This document shows, piece by piece, positions 7,826 through 17,058 of a stretch of 64,000 nt of DNA (position 1 is the stretch's first letter; every line of letters starts with the position of its first letter). This DNA comes from Rhodococcus sp. P1Y (GTDB lineage: Bacteria; Actinomycetota; Actinomycetes; Mycobacteriales; Mycobacteriaceae): NCBI RefSeq assembly GCF_003641205.1, contig NZ_CP032762.1, positions 558,001-622,000 of the forward strand, given 5' to 3'. Made by a program: the position numbers and the translations under genes. Under the pieces are notes generated by a model. That model made no database searches. It had not been told where the DNA came from and saw nothing but the letters and a program-made list of their open reading frames with translations.

Positions 7826-8182
7826 CTAGAACCCCTTGGCCGAGATCGCTCGGTATCGGTACCCGTCCTGGTTGCCGCCAGGATATTTCGCGGCAAGGTC
7901 CTCGAACTCGAGGTCGACGTTCTGCCCGACGGTCAACTGCTTGAACCCGGAGCCGACGACATCCGAGATGTGGATCCAGCAGCCGCCAGGGGTCTTCGCC
8001 GATGCGATCACACCCCAGCCTTCTTCTGCGTGCCACACCTCGACGGTCCCCTGCACGTGCTCACCGGTCCGGGGCGGCACCGGCCCCGACGGAACCGGCG
8101 GCAAGGGGACTTCGGTCCTGGTGCCGTCGTCGTTCATCCGATAGGACCTGATGACGATGCCGGGGTGCTTCTTCTCGTTCAC
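7826..8182 (-). CDS. Cold-shock-domain-like protein
   Basis: This 118-residue protein has a basic N-terminal stretch, a Pro-rich linker (residues 26-38) and a beta-barrel domain related to CspA from about 42. VQGTVEVWHAEEGWGVI corresponds to the GTVKWFN..KGFGFI strand (RNP1), GCWIHISDV to VFVHFS (RNP2), and LTVGQNVDLEFE to the final strands. RNP aromatics are partly replaced, so nucleic-acid binding is likely weaker or different from classical cold-shock proteins. It is convergent with the CPBP gene (11-bp gap). PlsC lies upstream on the same strand, 30 bp away, suggesting an operon. Confidence 0.72.
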   Translation of the reverse strand: MNEKKHPGIVIRSYRMNDDGTRTEVPLPPVPSGPVPPRTGEHVQGTVEVWHAEEGWGVIASAKTPGGCWIHISDVVGSGFKQLTVGQNVDLEFEDLAAKYPGGNQDGYRYRAISAKGF

Positions 8183-8212
8183 CGTTGAATTGTCGCCGCA
8201 TACGCAAGCGCT

Positions 8213-8971
8213 TTACGTAGAGGAGTTCTTCTTCGCCTCGCGCGCCGCAGTTCTCGCTGCTACGTCTGCGGAGTCGAGTTTGTCGGCCTCTTCGAGCGTC
8301 GGAGCGCTGCCACCGAGCCGAGCGGGCACCCAGTACGCGCCCTTCTCGTGTGGGTAGCCGTCCTGCAATTTCAGCAGCATCTCCTTCATGGTGGAGTGCA
8401 GCGTGTCGGTCAGCTCGTTCGGAGGGCCGACAGGATCGATCGGGGCTCCCACAGCGATTCGAATCGGAGTCTTGGTGCGTCCCAACCTCTTCGGGAAGCC
8501 CTTGGTCCACACACGCTGTGCACCCCAGATGACCATGGGGATGACAGGGACACCCGCTTCGATTGCCATGCGCGCTGCGCCCGACTTGAATTCCTTGATC
8601 TCGAAGCTACGGCTGATGGTGGCCTCCGGGTAGACCCCGACGAGCTCGCCCTTGCGCAAGTCCTCGACAGCCGCCTTGTACGACTCGGCACCGGCTCCGC
8701 GGTCGACCGGGATGTGCTTCAGCGACCGCATGATGGGCCCCGAAATCTTGTTGTCGAACACTTCCTTCTTCGCCATGAAGCGGATGTATCGCTTCACCGT
8801 GCGCGGCGGTAGTCCCGCGTAGGTGAAGTCCAGGTAGCCAGTGTGGTTGACGGCGATGACCGCGCCCCCGCTGGCAGGGATGTTCCTCTCACCCTCGACC
8901 TCGAAATTCAGGCCTTGAGCCGCGAACACCACACGGGCGATGCCGATGACAGATCGATAGACGGGTTCCAC
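8213..8971 (-). CDS. 1-acyl-sn-glycerol-3-phosphate acyltransferase (PlsC family)
   Basis: This 252-residue membrane-associated enzyme transfers an acyl chain to lysophosphatidate in phospholipid synthesis. Motif I is VNHTGYLDF with the NHx4D catalytic pair H43 and D48. Motif II/III is VDRGAGAES followed by GVYPEATISRS (EGTR equivalent, here PEAT), then VPVIPMVIWG (motif IV). The tail after about residue 215 is Lys/Ala-rich. The related actinobacterial group contains several paralogues, so the exact acceptor (glycerolipid or another lysolipid) is uncertain. It is transcribed away from the lipoprotein gene at 9037. Confidence 0.9.
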   Translation of the reverse strand: MEPVYRSVIGIARVVFAAQGLNFEVEGERNIPASGGAVIAVNHTGYLDFTYAGLPPRTVKRYIRFMAKKEVFDNKISGPIMRSLKHIPVDRGAGAESYKAAVEDLRKGELVGVYPEATISRSFEIKEFKSGAARMAIEAGVPVIPMVIWGAQRVWTKGFPKRLGRTKTPIRIAVGAPIDPVGPPNELTDTLHSTMKEMLLKLQDGYPHEKGAYWVPARLGGSAPTLEEADKLDSADVAARTAAREAKKNSST

Positions 8972-9036
8972 AGTCGGCTAGCGTAGTCGTTAAAGGGCGC
9001 TCGGGGAGAAGACGTAGTGGGGAAGGTCATCTGAAC

Positions 9037-9888
9037 ATGAGTTCGCTTCGCAGAATCGCTTTCACCGGTGTCGGGCTGCTGGGGGCAGTCCTGGCGCTCA
9101 CCGGGTGCGAGGGAGACGGGCAACAAGGCATCCCCACGGATAATCCGAAGGCAACGAGCACCACGCAGAGCACGACCGCGGCGGCGCTTCCGACTAGTGA
9201 GGTCCCGACAAGCACTACCGCCGCGCCTGCGCCCGGTCCCAGCGTCGGCGACGTCCCCGGCAACCCTGCGGCGGCGTCTGCGCTGCGGGCGTTCCTGACG
9301 GACCTCGAGTCGGGTGGCGTTCCGGCAGTGGCAGCCACGTGCTGGACAGTCCCACCGACCGAGATTCCGCTGCAGTACGGCGACGTCGCCGCCGTTCTCG
9401 ACGCCGCCGCGCAGCCGGGCGTCGACGGACAGTACACGGTGACCTGGACCGGACCGGTGTCGACGGTGTCGGTCAAGCGCAGCGAGATCGCGTCGGGATA
9501 CGCCTGCCCCCGCGTCTACCCGACCGGGACCGAGCCGGTGTACTCCGACATCGACGCAACCTACGCCGTCGAGCGGTATCTCGGCCGATTCACCGGAGCA
9601 CCCGTCAACCCCGACGATCTCGAAGGCGACTACCCGCTCGTGTGCGACAACCGGGCAATCTGGGATCCCCAGGGCACCGGCGTCCCGACGGTTCCGCCGC
9701 TGGCCAATAATCCCGGTCGACTCACCGGGTCGGCGTCGTACAACCCCGACAGCGTGTACGTCGCCTTCACCAACGGCGTCTACAAGACCGTGTATGCGGA
9801 CGTCACCAACGTCTCGGGGTTCGAGCAGAACCAAGTGTTCACACTCACCCCCGCAGCGAACGGCTATTGCATCGGCGACGTGGCCTGA
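9037..9888 (+). CDS. Secreted lipoprotein of unknown function
   Basis: This 283-residue protein has a lipoprotein signal ending LALTGC (cysteine about residue 25), then a Thr/Ser/Pro-rich spacer of about 40 residues typical of exported actinobacterial proteins. A globular domain from about residue 70 is rich in Tyr/Pro with four cysteines (ATCWTV, YACPRVY, LVCDN, GYCIGD) that could form two disulphides. No catalytic motif was recognised. The short upstream gap (65 bp) is shared with the divergent plsC gene. Confidence 0.7.
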   Translation: MSSLRRIAFTGVGLLGAVLALTGCEGDGQQGIPTDNPKATSTTQSTTAAALPTSEVPTSTTAAPAPGPSVGDVPGNPAAASALRAFLTDLESGGVPAVAATCWTVPPTEIPLQYGDVAAVLDAAAQPGVDGQYTVTWTGPVSTVSVKRSEIASGYACPRVYPTGTEPVYSDIDATYAVERYLGRFTGAPVNPDDLEGDYPLVCDNRAIWDPQGTGVPTVPPLANNPGRLTGSASYNPDSVYVAFTNGVYKTVYADVTNVSGFEQNQVFTLTPAANGYCIGDVA

Positions 9889-9933
9889 CTCACACGCGGC
9901 TTCGCCGCCCGTGCTTGACGCGGCTTCGCCGCT

Positions 9934-9978
9934 CGTGCGTGCGTAATGACGCCCGGCGGTCACTATTCACGCACGGGC
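9934..9978. repeat. Intergenic palindromic repeat, family C, copy 1
   Basis: Arms CGTGCGTGCGTAATGAC and GCACGGGCG-type sequence around a CCCGGCGG centre. It is related to the two copies at 13690-13731 and 13748-13790, sharing the CGTGCGTGCGTA(A/G)T core. It is preceded by short GGCTTCGCCGC repeats. Located between two plus-strand genes. Confidence 0.7.
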
Positions 9979-10030
9979 GCGAAGGGCACAGAGCATGCGC
10001 CCCCCTACGATGGCGGCGGGGAGGTGCGTG

Positions 10031-10450
10031 ATGACACTGGGTCTCGACGCCAAGGTTCTGCTTCTGCTGTCCGGGCTGATTCTGCTGTGGGCTCTTGCGC
10101 TCGGAGTGTGGAAATTTCAGCAGATGGCGACCTCGGCTACGGCTCTGGCGCATCCGTACGTCGACATTGCGCACCGTGCGGCACTGATGTATTCGTTCGC
10201 GACGCTTGTACTGGCTGCCCTCGCGGAGTTCTCCGGCTTCCCGACGGCCGTGAACCTGATCGCGGGACTCGTCGTCACGTTCTTCTTCGTCGCCGCCATC
10301 GTCAGTTACATGGTGCATGGGTTTCTGAAGGACACGGACAACCAGTTCGAGAACCCGGTGCACGGCACCCATGCGTTCATGTGGACTCTTGCGGTCGCCG
10401 AAATCGGCGGCACAGGTGTGCTGGTCGTGGGTTTCGTTGTGGGGATGTAG
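10031..10450 (+). CDS. Four-helix integral membrane protein, unknown function
   Basis: This 139-residue protein has four clear hydrophobic segments (residues about 7-24, 50-70, 75-97 and 118-138) separated by short polar loops, including HPYVDIAHRAALM and HGFLKDTDNQFENPVHGTH, which hold several histidines. ATG 10031 follows GGGGAGGTGCGTG. The frame also has an upstream ATG at 9995, but it lacks a ribosome site. Neither family nor function was recognised. It is convergent with the APC permease, with 3 bp between stops. Confidence 0.7.
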   Translation: MTLGLDAKVLLLLSGLILLWALALGVWKFQQMATSATALAHPYVDIAHRAALMYSFATLVLAALAEFSGFPTAVNLIAGLVVTFFFVAAIVSYMVHGFLKDTDNQFENPVHGTHAFMWTLAVAEIGGTGVLVVGFVVGM

Positions 10451-10453
10451 GCG

Positions 10454-12376
10454 CTACCCCACATGCACGTTCGGCCTACGCGCCCTGTCCGGTTCGGCCC
10501 GCCGCAACACCTCCCGTGTCACCGGAGCGACCTCGCCCGCACCGATGAACAAGAAGCGCAATAGATTCACGATCGGGTTGCCCTCGGACCATTCGAAATA
10601 CACGTCCGGGTTCACCTCGGTGGTGTCGCGAATGTGCAAGAGAACCGCGGCGATCGAGTTCGGAACAGCGACCGCGTCCACCCACAGAATGCGGTAGTCA
10701 CCTCGTCGGCGGCCGTGCACGACGAGATCCGTCGAGAAGTCGGATGCGTCCTTGATGTTGGCCTCCAGGAACAAGATCGGCACATCGCTCGGAATACGAC
10801 TGTCTTTGCGCTGTTGCGCTTCCTTGGCAGCGTATTCCTCGGGTTCGAGGTGCCGAGAGTCGTGGCAGACGAGCTGAATGCTCCCGCCCGCCGCCGCCTC
10901 GGTGATGAACGCCAACGCCTCCTCGTCGAATTCGACCGAATCGGAACGTAATTCGAACGACCGGGTCACCCTCGACCAGAACGACACCGTCAGGATCACG
11001 AGGATGAAGAACGACGCAACCTTGACACCGTCAGGACGCTCGAAGACGTTGGTGACGGTGGTGTAGACGAAGATGACGGCGATCACCGAGAACGACCACA
11101 TCTGCATGCGTTGGCCATGCCGGGCAGCGGAGATCGCCACCGCGACGGAGGCAGAGGTGATGAGCACGAGAACACCCGTCGCATACGCGGAACTCTGGGC
11201 ATCCACGCTGGCCTCGAAGTAGATGGTCACGGCGACGGCGATCGCCGAAAACACAAGTACGAGAGGTCGAACCGCGCGAGCCCATTCCGGCGCCATGCCG
11301 TACTTCGGCAGGTAGCGAGGCACGAGGTTCAGCAAGCCTGCCATCGCCGATGCCCCGGCGAACCACAGAATTGCGATGGTACTGACGTCGTACGCCGTGC
11401 CGAACACCTCGCCGAGGTACTCGTGCGCGAGATACGACAGCGCACGTCCGTTCGCCTGTCCGCCGTTCTGGAACTCCTCCTGCGGGATGAGGACGGTAGT
11501 GATGACGCTCGACGTCAGCAGGAAACCGCTCATGATGAGGGCAGCGGTGGTGATCAGGCGTTTCGCGTCCCGGATCTGGTTCGGAAGTGCCTTCTCTTCG
11601 TCGTCTCCCCCGTCGATCTGTGGCATGACGGCGACGCCGGTTTCGAAGCCGGAGAGCCCAAGCGCGAGTTTGGGGAACACGATGAGTGCGACAGCGATCA
11701 TCATCAGTGGGTTTCCGTGTTGGGCTGTCATGGCGTGCTGCCAGTCCGACAGGAGCGAGGGTTGCTTCGCTATTTCCCAGAACCCGGCGAACACCACCAC
11801 GAGGTTCAATGCCAAGAAAATGCCGACGAGGACGACCGCTATGCCGATGGCCTCGGTGAACCCTTTGAGGAAGACCGCCGTGAGCAGAGCGAGCAACACG
11901 AGAGTGATGATGACCTGTGCACTGTCCAGACCGGTTGGAGCGAAGGGATTTTGGACGACATGCGCCGACGCGTCAGCCGCCGAGAGCGTCATGGTGATGA
12001 GAAAATCCGTCGCAGCGAATCCGAGAAGGACCAACACCAGTATCTTGCCGCCCCACTTGGGCAGCAATTTCTCGAGCATCGCGATCGAGCCCTCACCGGT
12101 GGGACTTTCCCTCGCGACGCGTCGATACACCGGAAGTGCGCCGAACAGCGTCAACAGAATCAGTACGACGGTTGCCAGCGGCGCCAACGTGCCCGCGGCA
12201 AGAGCGGCGATGCCTGGCTGATATCCGAGCGTCGAGAAGTAGTCGACCCCCGTCAGACACATCACCTTCCACCATGGGTGGGTGTGTTCGGTCTTGGTCG
12301 GCTTGCGATACGGACCCAGATGGCGGGAAGGCTCGTCGGTGTTGTCCTCGAGCAGCCACGACCGCAGACGCACCAT
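10454..12376 (-). CDS. APC-superfamily permease with large cytoplasmic C-terminal domain
   Basis: This protein has 640 residues. About twelve membrane segments lie between residues 45 and 460, beginning with the conserved [20 protein letters not shown] segment of amino-acid/polyamine/organocation carriers. A hydrophilic C-terminal domain of about 170 residues follows ([29 protein letters not shown]), of the kind seen in regulated actinobacterial APC carriers. ATG 12376 is chosen because the longer frame to 12526 would run into the divergent NADH dehydrogenase gene and lacks family similarity. The substrate is probably an amino acid or cation and cannot be defined here. Confidence 0.82.
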   Translation of the reverse strand: MVRLRSWLLEDNTDEPSRHLGPYRKPTKTEHTHPWWKVMCLTGVDYFSTLGYQPGIAALAAGTLAPLATVVLILLTLFGALPVYRRVARESPTGEGSIAMLEKLLPKWGGKILVLVLLGFAATDFLITMTLSAADASAHVVQNPFAPTGLDSAQVIITLVLLALLTAVFLKGFTEAIGIAVVLVGIFLALNLVVVFAGFWEIAKQPSLLSDWQHAMTAQHGNPLMMIAVALIVFPKLALGLSGFETGVAVMPQIDGGDDEEKALPNQIRDAKRLITTAALIMSGFLLTSSVITTVLIPQEEFQNGGQANGRALSYLAHEYLGEVFGTAYDVSTIAILWFAGASAMAGLLNLVPRYLPKYGMAPEWARAVRPLVLVFSAIAVAVTIYFEASVDAQSSAYATGVLVLITSASVAVAISAARHGQRMQMWSFSVIAVIFVYTTVTNVFERPDGVKVASFFILVILTVSFWSRVTRSFELRSDSVEFDEEALAFITEAAAGGSIQLVCHDSRHLEPEEYAAKEAQQRKDSRIPSDVPILFLEANIKDASDFSTDLVVHGRRRGDYRILWVDAVAVPNSIAAVLLHIRDTTEVNPDVYFEWSEGNPIVNLLRFLFIGAGEVAPVTREVLRRAEPDRARRPNVHVG

Positions 12377-12428
12377 CCGCAGAGCGTAAACCCGCCCGGG
12401 CGGTCCGGGCGGAACTACTGTGGAACCC

Positions 12429-13679
12429 ATGACACACGTGGTGGTGGCCGGTGCAGGCCTGGCTGGAATTGCATGCGCACACGAGCTGGGCAAGAAGGGC
12501 GTCGACGTCACGCTCGTGGACCGCAACGATTACCACCAGTTCCAGCCGCTTCTGTACCAGGTTGCGACGGCGCAACTGCCCGCCGCGGACATCGCACGGC
12601 CCCTGGCGTCGATATTCGAGAACATGAAATCGGTGCGAGTGGTGAAGGCCGAGATCACCGACCTCGATTTCGACAACCGTTCCCTACTGGCGGACGGCGA
12701 ACGCATCTCCGGCGACTACCTCGTTCTTGCAGCAGGTGCGACCGCGAACTTTTTCGGAACGCCGGGCGCCGAGGAATTCTCCTTCCCGCTCTACTCCGTC
12801 GCCGACGCCGAGACGCTGCGCCACCACGTCAGCGACCTCCTGGGCGGGGAACACGATCCCCTGGACGTCGTCATCGTCGGCGGCGGCCCCACTGGCGTCG
12901 AGACCGCCGGTGCATTTGCCGAACTGTTCACTGCGCTGCGCAAGATGGATCATCCCGGAGGGCGTGGTGAGGCGTGGCTGATCAATCACGGTCCCGCTCT
13001 TCTCGCCCCGTACAGCGACCGCTCGCACAAGTACGCCCACGACAAGCTCATCGACCACGGTGCGAAGGTTCGGCTCGGTGTCGGCGTCAAAGCTGTCGAC
13101 GCCGACGGTGTTCTGCTGAGCGACGGCTCTCGCATCGCCTCGAAGACGGTGATCTGGGCGGGTGGCGAATCCGCGTCACCCATCGCATCCACCGGAGGAG
13201 TCGACCCCGGACGCGGCGGCAGGATCGACGTCCTTGCCGACCTGACCGTTCCGAAGCACGACACGGTCTATGCCGTCGGCGACGTCGCGAACATCCCGGG
13301 TGCCGACGGAAAGGCGCTACCCCAGTTGGGTTCCGTCGCCCAACAGGCTGGTGGGTGGACCGCACGCAACATTCTGCTCACCATCGCCGGCAAGCCCCGC
13401 AAGACGTTCGTCTACAAGGACAAAGGCATCATGGCCATGATCGGCCGCGGCGCCGCTGTCGCCGAGGTCGGCGCACACCGCCACCAGGTCGAGGGGCCCC
13501 TGGCCTTCGCCGCGTGGCTCGGTGTCCACGCCGCTCTGCTCAGCGGCGCCCACAGCCGGGTCGACGCATTCCTGACCTGGGCGTGGGACTACTTCGACAG
13601 CGATCACGCCGCCATCGTCGAGTGCCACGGGGATCCCAAGCGCATCGCCTGGGCGGACGACGTCAAGCCGACGATTTAG
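12429..13679 (+). CDS. Type II NADH dehydrogenase / NAD(P)/FAD-dependent oxidoreductase
   Basis: This 416-residue single-subunit flavoprotein oxidises NADH and passes electrons to menaquinone at the membrane without pumping protons. The FAD Rossmann fold is [17 protein letters not shown] at the N-terminus, and the second dinucleotide fold is [20 protein letters not shown] near residue 148. The FAD-binding [13 protein letters not shown] lies near 285 and [19 protein letters not shown] near 302. The C-terminus has the amphipathic anchor region of NDH-2. ATG 12429 is preferred over GTG 12420. The gene is divergent from the permease (52 bp between starts). Confidence 0.9.
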   Translation: MTHVVVAGAGLAGIACAHELGKKGVDVTLVDRNDYHQFQPLLYQVATAQLPAADIARPLASIFENMKSVRVVKAEITDLDFDNRSLLADGERISGDYLVLAAGATANFFGTPGAEEFSFPLYSVADAETLRHHVSDLLGGEHDPLDVVIVGGGPTGVETAGAFAELFTALRKMDHPGGRGEAWLINHGPALLAPYSDRSHKYAHDKLIDHGAKVRLGVGVKAVDADGVLLSDGSRIASKTVIWAGGESASPIASTGGVDPGRGGRIDVLADLTVPKHDTVYAVGDVANIPGADGKALPQLGSVAQQAGGWTARNILLTIAGKPRKTFVYKDKGIMAMIGRGAAVAEVGAHRHQVEGPLAFAAWLGVHAALLSGAHSRVDAFLTWAWDYFDSDHAAIVECHGDPKRIAWADDVKPTI

Positions 13680-13689
13680 CGGCTCCGCC

Positions 13690-13731
13690 CGTGCGTGCGT
13701 AGTTACGGCCCGACGTAACTACGCGCTCACG
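13690..13731. repeat. Intergenic palindromic repeat, family C, copy 2
   Basis: Arms CGTGCGTGCGTAGTTACG and CGTAACTACGCGCTCACG around a short GCCCGA centre, giving a strong hairpin. It lies between the convergent ndh-type and serS genes and is followed 16 bp later by copy 3. It could serve as a transcription terminator. Confidence 0.78.
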
Positions 13732-13747
13732 AGCCTTGACCCAGGGT

Positions 13748-13790
13748 CGTGCGTGCGTAATTACCTTCCAGTGTCATTACGCACGCACGG
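13748..13790. repeat. Intergenic palindromic repeat, family C, copy 3
   Basis: Arms CGTGCGTGCGTAATTAC and the near-complement ATTACGCACGCACGG around a CTTCCAGTGTC centre. It is the most symmetrical member of the family and sits directly downstream of serS, where it may end transcription. Confidence 0.78.
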
Positions 13791-13795
13791 GCGCG

Positions 13796-15049
13796 TCAGC
13801 GCAGAACATCCGTCCCGACGAACGGGACCAGGGCCTCGGGCACCCGGACGGTGCCGTCTGCCTGCTGATGGTTCTCGAGGATGGCGACGATCCATCGAGT
13901 CGTGGCGAGGGTGCCGTTGAGCGTCGCGGCGATCTGCGGCTTGTTGTTCTCGTCGCGGTAGCGAACGCCGAGGCGTCGGGCCTGGAAGGTTGTGCAGTTC
14001 GACGTCGACGTCAGCTCGCGGTAAGCGTTCTGCGTCGGAACCCAGGCCTCGCAGTCGAACTTTCGCGCAGCCGAGGATCCGAGATCTCCACCTGCGACGT
14101 CGATGATGCGATACGGAAGTTCCACTGCCGCAAGCATTTCGCGTTCGAATTCGAGCAGCTTCTGGTGCTCTGCCGCAGCGTCCTCGGGCTTGATGTAGGA
14201 GAACATCTCGATCTTGTCGAACTGATGCACACGAATGATGCCGCGCGTGTCCTTGCCGTAGCTCCCTGCTTCACGGCGGAAGCACGACGACCAGCCGGCG
14301 TAGCGCTTGGGACCGTCGGACAGATCGATGATCTCGCCCGAGTGATATCCGGCGAGAGCAACCTCCGACGTTCCGACGAGGTAGAGATCGTCGGCTTCGA
14401 GCCGGTAGATCTCGTCGGCGTGTGCACCGAGGAACCCGGTGCCCGCCATGATCTCCGGTCGCACGAGCACAGGCGGGATCATCATCGTGAACCCGTTCTT
14501 CACGGCCTTCTGCGCAGCGAGTTGCAGCATTCCCTGCTGGAGCAGCGCGCCGTACCCGGTCATGAAGTAGAACCGCGAACCCGACACCTTCGCGCCGCGT
14601 TCCATGTCGATCAGATTCAGCGACTCGCCGAGCTCGAGGTGATCCTTCGGCTCGAAGTCGAACGTCGGAATCTCGCCGACGGTCTCCAGCAGCACGAAGT
14701 CGTCCTCGCCGCCCGCGGGTGCGCCCTCCTGAACGATGTTGGAGATCGCGCGCTGTGCGGCGTCGAGTGCAGCGTCGGCCTCGTTCTGTGCGACCTCGGC
14801 AGCCTTGACGCTCGCAGCGAGCTCGGACGCACCGGCCAGTAGCGCAGGCCGCTCGTCGGGAGACGCCTTGCCGACCCTCTTGCCGAGCGCCTTCTGCTCG
14901 GCGCGGAGCTGATCGCCGGCCAACACAGCGGCACGACGAGAGGAATCGGCCTCGAGCAGCACGTCGACAAGACCGGGGTCTTCGCCTCGGGTGCGCTGCG
15001 AGGCACGGACAACGTCGGGGTTCTCGCGGAGGAACTTGAGGTCGATCAC
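13796..15049 (-). CDS. serS: Seryl-tRNA synthetase
   Basis: This 417-residue class II synthetase charges tRNA-Ser. The N-terminal coiled-coil tRNA-binding arm covers about residues 25-105 (long Ala/Glu/Lys heptads). The catalytic core has motif 2 [19 protein letters not shown] and HQFDKIEMF, and motif 3 near the end ([18 protein letters not shown]). Length and N-terminal [18 protein letters not shown] are standard. It is followed 11 bp upstream on the map by the ankyrin gene, whose stop precedes its start, so the two may share a transcript. Essential housekeeping gene. Confidence 0.98.
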   Translation of the reverse strand: MIDLKFLRENPDVVRASQRTRGEDPGLVDVLLEADSSRRAAVLAGDQLRAEQKALGKRVGKASPDERPALLAGASELAASVKAAEVAQNEADAALDAAQRAISNIVQEGAPAGGEDDFVLLETVGEIPTFDFEPKDHLELGESLNLIDMERGAKVSGSRFYFMTGYGALLQQGMLQLAAQKAVKNGFTMMIPPVLVRPEIMAGTGFLGAHADEIYRLEADDLYLVGTSEVALAGYHSGEIIDLSDGPKRYAGWSSCFRREAGSYGKDTRGIIRVHQFDKIEMFSYIKPEDAAAEHQKLLEFEREMLAAVELPYRIIDVAGGDLGSSAARKFDCEAWVPTQNAYRELTSTSNCTTFQARRLGVRYRDENNKPQIAATLNGTLATTRWIVAILENHQQADGTVRVPEALVPFVGTDVLR

Positions 15050-15060
15050 GGAGACAAACC

Positions 15061-15456
15061 TTACGTGCCGAGCAACCCCAGGTAGTCTTCGCGTCCGAAC
15101 ATGCGTGCCGCGTCGATGGCCGACGGGTGCCCACCGTGCGGGTCGGCTCCTCCGTCGACGAGTGCTTTCACGACATCGTCCTCACCTTTGAAGACCGCAC
15201 CGGCGAGCGGGGTCTGACCTTTGTCGTTGGCCCTGTTCACATCAGCACCCTTCGCAACCAGGGCAGAGACCGTCGCCGCGTGCCCGTGGTAGGCGGCGAG
15301 CATCACGAGAGTGTCACCGGACTCGTTGTTCAGATCCACCGGCACACCTGCATCCAGGTACTCCGTCAGCGCAGCCGTGTCACCCGTCCGCGCCATCGTG
15401 AACAACTTGCCCGCAAGTTCGGCCATTGCATCGGCATCATCCGTCGGTCCCGTCAT
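15061..15456 (-). CDS. Ankyrin-repeat protein
   Basis: This 131-residue soluble protein is built of three to four ankyrin units. [40 protein letters not shown] and a final [20 protein letters not shown] show the G-x-TPL-x-A-A and V-x-x-L-L-x-x-G-A consensus. ATG 15456 is chosen; the open frame continues far upstream but overlaps the divergent gene. Such short ankyrin proteins are common beside serS in actinobacteria. The role is probably protein-protein interaction and the partner is unknown. Confidence 0.85.
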   Translation of the reverse strand: MTGPTDDADAMAELAGKLFTMARTGDTAALTEYLDAGVPVDLNNESGDTLVMLAAYHGHAATVSALVAKGADVNRANDKGQTPLAGAVFKGEDDVVKALVDGGADPHGGHPSAIDAARMFGREDYLGLLGT

Positions 15457-15489
15457 AGAACGAAAAGATACTCGGGCATGATGGAGGCG

Positions 15490-16560
15490 ATGTCCCCCAG
15501 CGAGCCCAGCAAGCGCGAACAGCGCACAGTGACCGCGCACGTCGCGCGTCGCGGACTCGCGCTCGTTGCCGTCGGCGCGGTTGCTGCGGCGGCCGTCACA
15601 CTCTTCGTCTCCGACGGTTTCAGCCAGCCCGAAAAGATTTCGACACATTCCGAAGCAGGCCCCGCGACGAGCGGGCCGGTCTCGGCCAAGTCGTTCGGTT
15701 CGGCAGACCCCGGCACGTGCCTGCAGTGGACGCCGACGGACGACCCCGAGACCGACCGTCAGGACCTGGCCGAGGTCGCGTGCGCCGAACCTCACCGTTT
15801 CGAGGTGGCCAAGGACGTCGACATGACGGCGTACCCGGGCCTGGAGTTCGCGCCGGGATCGATGTATCCGGGCGCGATCAGGTTCGGCCAACTACGCGAC
15901 GAGCACTGCACCGACATCGTCGACGACTATCTGGGCACCAAGTTCGACCCCAACGGCAAGTTCAGCGTCGGGCTGATGTTTCCGAGCCAGTCGGGCTGGG
16001 CGTCCGGCGAGCGAACGCTGCGATGCGGCATCCAGCAATCGTCGAACACCGGGGTTCCCCAGGAAATGACCGGCTCCGTGCTCGATCAGGACCAGTCGAA
16101 CGTCTGGGACCTCGGCACCTGCATCGGGATCAACCAGAACGTGCCTGCCGACCCCGTCGACTGCGGTCAGCCGCACGCATTCGAGGTCGCGTCGGTCATC
16201 GATCTGGCCCAGCAGTTCCCGTCGGGCATCCCCAGCGAAGCCGACCAGGACGCCTACCTGGAACCGACCTGCACGGGCGCGGTCAACACCTACCTCGGTT
16301 CGGACACCGCGCTGCGGGACAAGACGCTCACGCTGTTCTGGAACACGATCGACGTGACGAGCTGGCTCGCCGGAAGCAGGCAGGTGAGCTGTTCCATCGG
16401 CAAGGAACTCGACGAAGGCGGCTTCGCGACGATCACCGGCTCGGCGACGGGCGACATCCTGATCAACGGGGCACCTCCCGCACCGCCACCTGCCGCGCCT
16501 GACGGTCGCGCACTTCCCACTCCGCTGCCGGGTGCAGCGCCGATCACCCCGGGAGGGTGA
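15490..16560 (+). CDS. Membrane-anchored septum-formation-family protein
   Basis: This 356-residue protein has a cytosolic N-terminus, one membrane segment (residues about 28-48) and two tandem extracellular cysteine domains of the septum-formation type: DPGTCLQWTPTDDPET...VACAEPHRFEV and, about 150 residues on, WDLGTCIGINQN...VDCGQPHAFEV. Each has the CxxPHxFEV signature, followed by a conserved cysteine. The C-terminus is Pro/Ala-rich. ATG 15490 follows GGAGGCG; two ATGs just upstream (15478, 15481) are less well placed. The metallopeptidase gene follows within 14 bp. Biochemical function is unknown. Confidence 0.82.
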   Translation: MSPSEPSKREQRTVTAHVARRGLALVAVGAVAAAAVTLFVSDGFSQPEKISTHSEAGPATSGPVSAKSFGSADPGTCLQWTPTDDPETDRQDLAEVACAEPHRFEVAKDVDMTAYPGLEFAPGSMYPGAIRFGQLRDEHCTDIVDDYLGTKFDPNGKFSVGLMFPSQSGWASGERTLRCGIQQSSNTGVPQEMTGSVLDQDQSNVWDLGTCIGINQNVPADPVDCGQPHAFEVASVIDLAQQFPSGIPSEADQDAYLEPTCTGAVNTYLGSDTALRDKTLTLFWNTIDVTSWLAGSRQVSCSIGKELDEGGFATITGSATGDILINGAPPAPPPAAPDGRALPTPLPGAAPITPGG

Positions 16561-16573
16561 CATCCCCACCGAC

Positions 16574-16906
16574 ATGACGCGGCCCGAATTCGAAGAGGCC
16601 GTCAGCGACGCACTCGACACGCTCCCGCCCGACATCACGGACCGCATGGACAACGTCGTCATCCTGGTCGAGGAAGAACACCCCACCGAGGACATTCTCG
16701 GCCTCTACGAGGGCATCGCGCTGACCGATCGGTACGAGTACAGCGGACATCTGCCCGACGTCATCACCATCTACCGCAAGCCGATCCTCGACATGGTCGC
16801 CGACGCCGACGAAGCCAGGCGCGAAATAGCCATCACCGTCGCCCACGAGGTGGGCCATCACTTCGGTATCGACGACGACCGGTTGCACGAATTGGGGTTC
16901 GGCTGA
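16574..16906 (+). CDS. Zincin-like metallopeptidase (PF06262-type)
   Basis: This 110-residue small metallopeptidase-fold protein has the active-site signature HEVGHHFGIDDDRLHELG near residues 92-109 (HExxH, with a third ligand in the following turn). The N-terminal MTRPEFEEAVSDALDTLP and the VEEEHPTEDILGLYEGI and LPDVITIYRKPIL segments match the family well. ATG 16574 is used; an in-frame ATG at 16532 would overlap the preceding gene by 29 bases. It is translationally close to the septum-formation-type gene. Substrate unknown. Confidence 0.88.
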   Translation: MTRPEFEEAVSDALDTLPPDITDRMDNVVILVEEEHPTEDILGLYEGIALTDRYEYSGHLPDVITIYRKPILDMVADADEARREIAITVAHEVGHHFGIDDDRLHELGFG

Positions 16907-16920
16907 GGGTGCGGCGGCTA

Positions 16921-16974
16921 TCGCTTGAATGGTCCATCCATACGGACAGATAGCGTGCGGGGCGCATTCAAGCA
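16921..16974. repeat. Intergenic palindromic repeat, family B, copy 1
   Basis: Starts TCGCTTGAATGGTCCATCCA and ends GCATTCAAGC. It belongs to a family of about 55-65 bp palindromes that share a CGCTTGAATGGTCCATTCAT arm. This copy has a diverged centre. It lies between the metallopeptidase gene and the convergent cbtA gene, next to copy 2. Confidence 0.78.
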
Positions 16975-16993
16975 GTGCGTGCGCTGGAGTCCG

Positions 16994-17050
16994 ATCGCTC
17001 GGATGGTCCATTCATACGAACGAATCGTATGAATGGACCATTCAAGCGAT
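16994..17050. repeat. Intergenic palindromic repeat, family B, copy 2
   Basis: Near-perfect 57-bp palindrome with arms running from ATCGCTCGGATGGTCCATTC into CATACGA, a centre ACGAA, and TCGTATGAATGGACCATTCA back to AGCGAT. The transcript would form a hairpin of about 25 bp. It sits just downstream of the cbtA stop codon, so it may terminate that operon. Confidence 0.82.
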
Positions 17051-17058
17051 GCTGAAGC

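Noticed and set aside
10454..12526. Longer N-terminus of the APC permease
   Set aside because: The extra residues are low in family character and run into the divergent NADH dehydrogenase gene.
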